Translations under genes and position numbers: made by a program
Notes under the pieces: model-generated
What the model was told of the DNA's origin: nothing
Databases searched by the model: none
The model's input: only the letters and a program-made list of their open reading frames with translations
NCBI GenBank assembly: GCA_021804195.1
Contig: JAJZKJ010000114.1
Location: 1-6,951 of the forward strand
From: Acidobacteriota bacterium
GTDB lineage: Bacteria; Planctomycetota; Phycisphaerae; WQYP01; JAJZKJ01
Reading direction: 5' to 3'
DNA: 6,951 nt
Shown here: positions 1 through 6,951 of the stretch, one piece after another
Position numbering within the stretch: position 1 is the stretch's first letter
Layout: every line of letters begins with the position of its first letter

Positions 1-156
1 CCTCCGGACTGCGCTTTTTCTTAATTTTCAGCACCGTGTTTTCATCTGGCTGATCCGGGGCAGTTCAGGCATGGTCTTAGGCGAACACTAAATATCATAG
101 CGATGGGCCGGCCGGGACCGCGGTCCCCCGGGCTGGGTTTTTCAAGGCCGATGAAT
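1..156. other. Left flank without a supported gene
   Basis: No convincing coding region is seen. A plus-strand frame stays open from base 2 to a TAA at 89-91 (about 29 codons, hydrophobic in its first half). It could be the 3' end of a gene lying outside the window, but it shows no family motif. The minus strand has only very short frames. Apart from the hairpin at 114-142, nothing functional can be supported. The segment 143-220 is markedly more AT-rich than the rest of the window. Confidence 0.4.
114..142 (+). terminator. Possible intrinsic terminator (GC hairpin plus T5)
   Basis: Bases 114-127 form a perfect 14-nt palindrome (GGGACCG/CGGTCCC). GC-rich sequence follows, then five T at 138-142. 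In plus-strand RNA this resembles an intrinsic terminator for a gene ending left of the window, although ten bases separate the stem from the T run. On the minus strand the same stem lies about 30 bp past the propeller gene's stop and has no T run after it, so it would terminate that gene less well. Confidence 0.4.
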
Positions 157-1155
157 TTATAGCCATTTGATATATATATGAATTTTGGCTGCACTGAATT
201 TGATTTGAATGGTGATTTTTGATTTAACGGTTTTGCCTTGCCTCAGAATGGGCGCCAGCCGCCAATATTGTGCGGAGTCGAAAGCAATCTGCGCCAGCCG
301 AATGGATGGGGACGCGATAATTTTCAGGCTTTGCACGGTTCCGTTGCGTCGGAAGATGGCGTGCATGATGACTTGGCTGGGCTTATGGGGTGGGCTGAGC
401 TGCAGGGGGGCCATGGGGACGTAACAAATCAGGCATAGGGTTGGGGTGAGGTTGTCATGAGGATTCGGAATATATATCGTCGTGGCTGCCGCTTTTTGTT
501 GGTTGGCCATGGCGCGCAGTTCCGCCGGAGTGTACAGCAGCATATCTGCCGGGCTCAGTGTGCCCTGTGCGCAGTAGAGTTGAGCCGCCGTGAAACACAA
601 TGTATTCTGGATTGCCGCCCAGGGAAGATGGCGATCCGGTGCTGCCGGCGCCAGCCTCCAGCCCTGCGCTTGCCAGTTACCCTTGGGTGCGTGCCGCAGT
701 CGCACCCAGCCTTTGTCCAGTAAGCATTGGCCATGGCGGCAATGCCGTAATCGGGAAATAAAACCGGCGCTGAGCTGATGCCAGGACGTCCCATCCGGCG
801 AATACAGCATCGCCCGTCGGGCCGGTAAGGGTTGGGTGAGCTGCACGCTGGCCAAATAGTCGTTGCCCGCGGCGTCCAGGCGTAAAACCCGCATGTTGGC
901 CGGTAAAGTTTGCAAATGCCAGTGCCGGCCGCCATCCGTCGTGATATTGAAGGTTCTCGGCTTGGCTAAGGCTGCGGCGTACCGGGAATTAATCATGGCC
1001 AGGCTGCTGAGTTCAACCGGGATGGTTGTTTGGGTTGCGGTAGGTTGTGAGAAAAAACGAAACGGCAGATCTTTCCAATGATGGGAGTTTTGCAGCCGGA
1101 CTCGCAGATAATCGCCCATGATCAGCATGCCTTCGTGGGCATTGAGATATTGCAT
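157..1155 (-). CDS. C-terminal part of Asp-box propeller with TonB-C-like domain
   Basis: This frame encodes 332 residues. Asp-box (BNR) motifs are visible at residues 71-79 (ITTDGGRHW) and 118-125 (YSPDGTSW), each marking a beta-propeller blade, with a degenerate one near residue 27 (NSHHW). Residues about 263-320 resemble a TonB C-terminal domain: an xGTV-type beta hairpin, then an amphipathic helix with a QYWRLAP motif like the family's 'xWRYxPA', then a final beta strand ending in IQIKF. The last dozen residues (ending KIHIYIKWL) are AT-rich and probably an unstructured extension. The frame lacks its own signal peptide and ribosome-binding site. It continues the upstream frame after a single TAA, so it is probably the 3' part of a broken gene and not an independent one. 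The specific function is unknown. Asp-box propellers commonly act as extracytoplasmic binding or assembly proteins, and TonB-C domains contact envelope partners. Confidence 0.6.
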   Translation of the reverse strand: MQYLNAHEGMLIMGDYLRVRLQNSHHWKDLPFRFFSQPTATQTTIPVELSSLAMINSRYAAALAKPRTFNITTDGGRHWHLQTLPANMRVLRLDAAGNDYLASVQLTQPLPARRAMLYSPDGTSWHQLSAGFISRLRHCRHGQCLLDKGWVRLRHAPKGNWQAQGWRLAPAAPDRHLPWAAIQNTLCFTAAQLYCAQGTLSPADMLLYTPAELRAMANQQKAAATTIYIPNPHDNLTPTLCLICYVPMAPLQLSPPHKPSQVIMHAIFRRNGTVQSLKIIASPSIRLAQIAFDSAQYWRLAPILRQGKTVKSKITIQIKFSAAKIHIYIKWL

Positions 1156-1167
1156 GGATAATGGCGG

Positions 1168-1578
1168 TTAATACATATAAACTCGTTTTGAGTCCCAGGT
1201 TCGCCCATCATTCCGGCTGCCCCAGCGCTTGCCGTTACCGCCGTAAGCGAATAGGCTTTGTGCCCCGGTAAAGGCAAGATCATAAATGGGTTGGCCTTTC
1301 TGTTTCCAGTGGAGCACGACCCAGCTTTTCCCTTCATCGCACGATCGCGCGATCATCTCCCGCGCGCCCGCCGCCCAGAAACATCCCGCATGTGTGGTGA
1401 GGGTAAAAGCCCGCGCCGGCAGCGGCACGGCCGTCCATCGTGCCGGGTTAATCGCGGCGGTGATCGGGGCTTGTGCGGTCTTGGGCTTGACCGTCCAGCT
1501 CCGCGCCGCCCCCGCGCACGCCAGGATCCCCAGATAGATTCCCGCAACTTTCCCGCTCATCATGGCGTGATCATTCAT
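1168..1578 (-). CDS. N-terminal part of exported Asp-box (BNR/Ycf48-like) propeller
   Basis: This frame encodes 136 residues. The N-terminus has a short positive segment (MMSGK) and a hydrophobic stretch (VAGIYLGILACAGAA) typical of a Sec signal peptide, with cleavage plausible near AGA-A. Three ATGs (1578, 1563, 1560) could serve as start. None has a clear Shine-Dalgarno, and 1560 or 1563 gives the more typical signal peptide. Two Asp-box motifs follow, at residues 79-86 (SCDEGKSW) and 121-128 (SRNDGRTW), 42 residues apart as expected for neighbouring blades. Two blades cannot close a propeller, so the product alone is truncated. The frame ends at TAA 1170-1168 and resumes in phase at 1155. 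It lies 47 bp after the CBS-protein gene on the same strand and is probably co-transcribed with it. Confidence 0.6.
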   Translation of the reverse strand: MNDHAMMSGKVAGIYLGILACAGAARSWTVKPKTAQAPITAAINPARWTAVPLPARAFTLTTHAGCFWAAGAREMIARSCDEGKSWVVLHWKQKGQPIYDLAFTGAQSLFAYGGNGKRWGSRNDGRTWDSKRVYMY

Positions 1579-1582
1579 TCCC

Positions 1583-1619
1583 GGCGGCGCGCTGTGCGCG
1601 GATCTCGGGCTTCGCCGCC
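1583..1619 (-). other. Intergenic inverted repeat between the two minus-strand genes
   Basis: An outer 7-bp stem (GGCGGCG at 1583-1589, CGCCGCC at 1613-1619) encloses a second perfect hairpin, CGCGC-TGT-GCGCG, at 1588-1600. The two share bases 1588-1589. It fills most of the 47-bp gap after the CBS-protein gene and has no T run in the minus direction, so it is not a standard terminator. It could stabilise or process the shared transcript, or be a chance product of GC-rich sequence. Confidence 0.3.
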
Positions 1620-1625
1620 TGCTCG

Positions 1626-2858
1626 TCAGTCTTTGCCGCGCAGCAGGGCGATCACGTCGTCGGCGGTGATCACCCCCAGCAGCCGGCGGTCGCGGTCCAC
1701 CACGGGCAGGGCGAAAAGATTGTATTTATCAAAGCGGCTGGCGATCTCGCTGTCCTTTTCATCCGCTTCGATCGTCACCGGCTCGGCGCCCAGGCTGGCC
1801 AGCGGAGTCTCACCCGAGGCCAGCAATATGCGGGCCAGCGGTATGGTGGCCAGCAGCCGCTGCTGGTCATCCACCAGGAAAAATGTGTGGATGCTCTCGA
1901 CCGGCCCGTCATAGGCGCGCAGCGCGGCGGCCGCGGCGCTCACCGTGGCGGCGGCCGGCAGGGCGATAAAGTCGGTGGTCATGCGGCCGCCGGCCGTCTT
2001 GTCGGCAAATTCCAAAAGGTCGCTGACCTCGGCCCGCTCCTCCGCCTGCATGTCCTTGAGGATTTCCTGGCTGGTTTCCTGCGGCAGATCGCCGAGCAGG
2101 TCGGCGGCCTGATCGGGATCCATTTCCTCGACGATGTCGGCGGCTTTTTCCGTGTCCAGCGATTCCAAAATCGAGCGCTGCAGCCGGGGTGAAACCTCGC
2201 CCAGCACATCGGCCGCGACTTCGTTCTGCAGGCTTTCAAAAACCGCTTCCCGCTCGGCCGGCGCCAGCTCCTCGACGATATCGGCCACATCCGCCGGATG
2301 CAGCCGGCCCAGATCGTGATACGTGATCTGCAATTTCATCCGCCGCGCCGGATCGGTCTCGATCAGGTTGAAAACATCCCACGGGATCGCCCGCGTCCCC
2401 GCCCACCCCGAGGCCGGCTCCAGCCACTCCCGCGGCGCCACGCCCTGCAGCAGCCGGCGCACCGCCCCGGCCACCCCGATTTCGGCCACCATGGCGCGCA
2501 GGATCCAGCCCTCCGCCATCCGGTGCAATTCGAGTCCCACGTCGTTGACCCGCACCACCTTGCGGCCGTTGACATCAATAATCTGTTGATCCAGCACGTC
2601 GCGCCCCAGCAGCAGTTGCCCGCTGTCGGCCTCATACGGCTCCGGTTGCGGAGCCCCGGCCAGCAGCCGCAGCCCATGCAGGCTCACCGCCGCGAACTCG
2701 GCGGGTAGCCGCCATAGCTTGCCGTCCTGGCGGAACAAAACCGCCTGCACCCGGCGCGGATCGCGGGCCGGCTCCAGCAGCGCCTCACGCAGCTTGCCCT
2801 GCCGCGCCCCGGTGGGGCCGTAGATCGGCAAACCCAGTAATTCGGTCAGGAAATACAT
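1626..2858 (-). CDS. PRC-barrel/MgtE_N/CBS-domain protein, no channel domain
   Basis: From ATG 2858 the product is 410 residues. Residues 1-65 form a PRC-barrel-like domain (FLTELLGLPIYG start). Residues about 80-140 look like a second PRC-like unit (QQIIDVNGRKVVRVNDV). Residues about 184-288 match the MgtE intracellular N domain, a helical superhelix with repeated AADIVEEMDPDQAADLLG-type units. A TAGGRMTTDFIALP linker leads into a CBS pair (about 294-410) ending in LLGVITADDVIALL. In MgtE the N and CBS domains bind Mg2+ and gate the channel. Here the protein stops after CBS and no transmembrane segment is present, so it is probably a soluble cytoplasmic sensor or regulator, perhaps for divalent metals. 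GTG 2909 would add 17 residues, but the PRC domain begins right after the ATG, so 2858 is preferred. Neither start has a clear Shine-Dalgarno. It is the first gene of a likely two-gene minus-strand unit. Confidence 0.85.
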   Translation of the reverse strand: MYFLTELLGLPIYGPTGARQGKLREALLEPARDPRRVQAVLFRQDGKLWRLPAEFAAVSLHGLRLLAGAPQPEPYEADSGQLLLGRDVLDQQIIDVNGRKVVRVNDVGLELHRMAEGWILRAMVAEIGVAGAVRRLLQGVAPREWLEPASGWAGTRAIPWDVFNLIETDPARRMKLQITYHDLGRLHPADVADIVEELAPAEREAVFESLQNEVAADVLGEVSPRLQRSILESLDTEKAADIVEEMDPDQAADLLGDLPQETSQEILKDMQAEERAEVSDLLEFADKTAGGRMTTDFIALPAAATVSAAAAALRAYDGPVESIHTFFLVDDQQRLLATIPLARILLASGETPLASLGAEPVTIEADEKDSEIASRFDKYNLFALPVVDRDRRLLGVITADDVIALLRGKD

Positions 2859-3104
2859 GGCTTTTCGCGGTTCACGGTTGGGGGTGGCTGGCTTCACCTC
2901 ATGATACACTCAGCTTAGCCCGCATCGCAGCCTGCCGCTGTGATTGATGAAGCTGGCCGGGTCTTGCAGCGGTTTCCACTCTGGGCTCCCATCACACTCA
3001 TTGAGCGGTGGCCCACGAGTCTGCAGCCGGGGCCAATCACCACTCAACATGCTGAAGCGAAGGGAGAAGCGAGCAGAGCAAGGAGTGAGGCAACCGGAGT
3101 GTGC
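2859..3104. other. Divergent intergenic region between CBS-protein gene and secA leader
   Basis: This stretch must carry control signals for both directions. On the minus strand a TATCAT (2906-2901) could be a -10 box that would leave a leader of about 36 nt before ATG 2858, but the matching -35 is poor. No good plus-strand promoter for secA was recognised. The right part (3054-3103) is rich in purines and contains several Shine-Dalgarno-like strings, including AAGGAG at 3080-3085. Open frames cross the region (2940-3224 and 2944-3135, plus strand), but they use GTG or TTG starts, show no family resemblance and are not called in full. Confidence 0.4.
3001..3047. repeat. Imperfect inverted repeat upstream of secA
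   Basis: TTGAGCGGTG (3001-3010) pairs with CACCACTCAA (3038-3047) at 9 of 10 positions. Inside it, GGCCC (3010-3014) pairs with GGGCC (3030-3034), leaving a small bulge and a loop of about 15 nt. The single mismatch becomes a G-U wobble only in minus-strand RNA, so the fold is slightly better in that direction. No T run follows it on either strand. It could be an operator-like site for the divergent genes or an RNA hairpin. No known regulator site was recognised. Confidence 0.35.
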
Positions 3105-3211
3105 ATGGAAGTACATGAGGATTGCCGAGCGATGAACAAAACCAAAGGTTTTGTCGAAAGTTATGCCGAACGCAGCTATGCGAAATTTATCCTTTCGCCC
3201 TCCACGCTGAC

Positions 3212-3224
<13 letters not shown>
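3105..3224 (+). CDS. Possible leader ORF overlapping the secA start
   Basis: This is a 39-codon frame from ATG 3105, preceded by GGAG (3096-3099) at 5-nt spacing. A second in-frame ATG at 3132 would give 30 codons and has AGGA at 3118-3121 upstream. The frame ends with TAA at 3222-3224, 10 bases past the A of the secA ATG. The product ends in [11 protein letters not shown], has no signal peptide or membrane segment, and resembles no known peptide; in particular no SecM arrest motif is seen. secA itself has no visible Shine-Dalgarno, so ribosomes ending this frame could be what start secA translation. The arrangement recalls secM-secA only in position. The ORF may also be chance; confidence is low. 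Confidence 0.3.
3136..3154 (+). promoter_or_regulatory. Perfect hairpin just after the possible leader start codon
   Basis: ACAAAACC (3136-3143) and GGTTTTGT (3147-3154) form an 8-bp perfect stem with an AAA loop, one base after the ATG at 3132. In RNA it could slow initiation at 3132 or shape the secA leader. It is AU-rich and therefore modest in strength, but it stands out in a short, relatively AT-rich stretch. A role in secA control is inference. Confidence 0.3.
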
Positions 3225-6100
<2,876 letters not shown>

Positions 6101-6138
6101 TTCCACTCCCCCCTCGCCATCTCCCGTTTCAGCAATCA

Positions 6139-6170
6139 ACCATCGGCCGGTGGTCAGCGGTTCTCATTTT
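6139..6170 (+). terminator. Weak terminator-like hairpin after secA
   Basis: ACCATC (6139-6144) pairs with GGTGGT (6149-6154), including one G-U wobble, around a GGCC loop, 38 nt past the secA stop. A loosely T-rich stretch (TTCTCATTTT, 6161-6170) follows after a 6-nt gap. The T tract is interrupted and offset, so termination here is only a possibility. Confidence 0.25.
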
Positions 6171-6249
6171 GAAACCCGCGCGCCCGCATTTCTTTCAGCT
6201 TCACAGCCCCGGCATGCTCATTGCGCTTCTAATTCTCCAGCCACGTAGA

Positions 6250-6285
6250 TTCGGCTTTTGGCCGAAGCCGGACCGGGTTGTCCGG
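6250..6285 (+). promoter_or_regulatory. Tandem hairpins with an alternative fold upstream of the LuxR-type gene
   Basis: Hairpin A pairs TTCGGC (6250-6255) with GCCGAA (6261-6266). Hairpin B pairs CCGGAC (6268-6273) with GTCCGG (6280-6285). They are one base apart. A competing stem pairs CGGCTT (6252-6257) with AAGCCG (6265-6270) and would disrupt both A and part of B. The pair ends 53 nt before the ATG at 6339 and has no T run after it. It could be a leader-RNA switch, a protein-binding site or an RNA-stability element. The sequence alone does not decide. Confidence 0.35.
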
Positions 6286-6338
6286 ATGTAAGCTGAATCA
6301 CGGAATTCATCATTTAACTTCGCGGTTGAGAAAAAAAT

Positions 6339-6951
6339 ATGCGGGACAACTCCAAGCTGCGCAATCTGGTGCTCGATACCCTGTGGCAAAACCCCTTCAT
6401 TGGGCTGGCCATCTATGATGCCGATCACGCCACCCTCAAAGACGCCAACCCGGCCTTCCTCGAGCTGTTGGACAGCCGCTATCGCACCAAAAAAACCCTC
6501 GGCCTGCCCCTCGAGCAATGCCTGGGCGAAATTGCCGTGAACGGCTTGCAGGATGTCTTCGAGCGCACCCTGCGCACCCGCGCCCCCTTCCACAGCGACC
6601 TCATCCGCCTCGACCGCCCCCAGATGGGCCCCATCCATATTGCCTGCACCGTCATGGCCCTCCAGGGCGAAGACGACGGCGCGGCCCATCATCTGCTGCT
6701 CGCCGCCAGCGAGCGCAAAGCCGATCTGCCCCTGCCCCAGCACTGGAACCTGGTGGATAACCAGACCCGCCACGCCCTCAGCCGCCATTTCCATCTCTCC
6801 GCCCGCGAACTCGATATCGTCGCCGGCTGCCTGCGGGGCAAAAAAAATAAACAGATCGCCGAAGATCTGCACATCGGCATCTCCACCGTCAAACGCCATC
6901 TCGAAAGCGCCTACCGCAAAATCGGCATCACCAGCTCGCGCTCCCTCCCGC
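6339..6951 (+). CDS. PAS-like/LuxR-type HTH regulator (3' end outside window)
   Basis: The frame opens at ATG 6339. A TGA (6327-6329) lies in frame just upstream, so the start is well fixed. GAG at 6328-6330 is only a weak ribosome-binding site. The frame is still open after 204 codons at the window edge. Residues about 14-124 resemble a PAS sensory fold (NPFIGLAIYDADH, then DANPAFLELL). Residues about 152-204 form a LuxR/GerE-type DNA-binding HTH: LSARELDIVAGCLRGKKNKQIAEDL, then the recognition helix GISTVKRHLESAYRKIGI. No receiver domain precedes it, so activity would depend on the PAS-like ligand or partner and not on phosphorylation by a paired kinase; that is inference. Codon use matches secA. 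It lies 238 bp after secA on the same strand. The target genes are unknown. Confidence 0.85.
   Translation, partial: MRDNSKLRNLVLDTLWQNPFIGLAIYDADHATLKDANPAFLELLDSRYRTKKTLGLPLEQCLGEIAVNGLQDVFERTLRTRAPFHSDLIRLDRPQMGPIHIACTVMALQGEDDGAAHHLLLAASERKADLPLPQHWNLVDNQTRHALSRHFHLSARELDIVAGCLRGKKNKQIAEDLHIGISTVKRHLESAYRKIGITSSRSLP

Larger units (their letters stand above)
157..1578 (-). pseudogene. Asp-box beta-propeller/TonB-C gene interrupted by an in-frame stop
   Basis: The two minus-strand frames 1168-1578 and 157-1155 lie in the same reading frame. Only TAA (1170-1168) and four codons (CCG CCA TTA TCC) separate them. Read through, they give a 473-codon protein with an N-terminal signal-like segment, recurring Asp-box blades and a C-terminal TonB-C-like domain. 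Tryptophans closing each blade fall at combined positions 86, 128, about 168, 220 and 266, a steady 40-52 residue rhythm that runs across the stop. No Shine-Dalgarno-like sequence precedes the ATG at 1155. The likeliest reading is one ancestral gene carrying a nonsense mutation (or a base-call error). Readthrough, or use of the downstream ATG, cannot be excluded. Confidence 0.6.
6101..6338. other. Intergenic region between secA and the LuxR-type gene
   Basis: These 238 bases hold no supported gene. They contain a weak terminator-like hairpin (6139-6170) and a pair of tandem hairpins (6250-6285), both listed separately. No confident -35/-10 pair was found for the downstream regulator, so it is unclear whether that gene has its own promoter or is read through from secA. 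Confidence 0.45.

Noticed and set aside
1506..1524. Lipoprotein signal (ILAC) in the propeller N-terminus
   Set aside because: Leu at the -2 position departs from the usual lipobox and an ordinary Sec cleavage near AGA-A is just as plausible, so lipidation is not called.
1258..1914. Plus-strand open frame of 218 codons
   Set aside because: It is rich in Arg, Pro and Ser, as expected for a shadow frame in GC-rich DNA. It overlaps the recognisable propeller and CBS-protein genes on the other strand.
2859..2909. GTG start at 2909 for the CBS-domain protein
   Set aside because: The 17 added residues (MYHEVKPATPNREPRKA) are polar and precede the PRC domain, and no ribosome-binding site supports the GTG. 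ATG 2858 fits the domain start. The choice is not certain.
3122..3211. TTG start at 3122 adding 30 residues to SecA
   Set aside because: The extra residues are cysteine-rich and unlike the SecA N-terminus, whereas ATG 3212 begins exactly at the conserved start. The stretch may instead be leader sequence in another frame.
6201..6899. Minus-strand open frame of 232 codons opposite the LuxR-type gene
   Set aside because: It is a shadow of the PAS/LuxR gene, whose HTH motif is clear on the plus strand. The antisense product shows no motif.

Overview
The window is GC-rich chromosomal DNA. The best guess for its source is an Acidobacteriota-like bacterium. That guess rests on gene style alone: a soluble PRC-barrel/MgtE_N/CBS protein, an Asp-box propeller ending in a TonB-C-like domain, and a long SecA with a zinc-binding SEC-C tail. 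No rRNA, tRNA, mobile element, CRISPR array or attachment site was seen.

Layout: (1) Positions 1-156 hold no convincing gene. A GC-rich hairpin followed by five T sits at 114-142 and could be a terminator. (2) On the minus strand, 157-1578 encodes one Asp-box (BNR/Ycf48-like) beta-propeller with a TonB-C-like end. A single in-frame TAA at 1168-1170 cuts it into two open frames. (3) Also on the minus strand, 47 bp upstream of it, lies the PRC/MgtE_N/CBS gene (1626-2858). The two probably share a transcript. (4) The stretch 2859-3104 separates the divergent units. It holds an imperfect hairpin and a purine-rich tract, but no convincing promoter. (5) On the plus strand, a short possible leader ORF (3105-3224) overlaps the start of secA (3212-6100), the motor ATPase of Sec export. 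(6) Positions 6101-6338 hold a weak terminator-like hairpin and a tandem hairpin pair with an alternative fold. (7) A PAS-like/LuxR-type regulator starts at 6339 and runs off the window end.

Together the genes suggest a housekeeping export locus (secA) flanked by envelope and signalling genes. The propeller fragment has a putative signal peptide and so would itself be a Sec client. The two points most worth checking are the small ORF that ends 10 bases inside secA, where secA lacks a visible ribosome-binding site of its own (a possible coupling or leader-peptide control), and the in-frame stop inside an otherwise continuous propeller gene.
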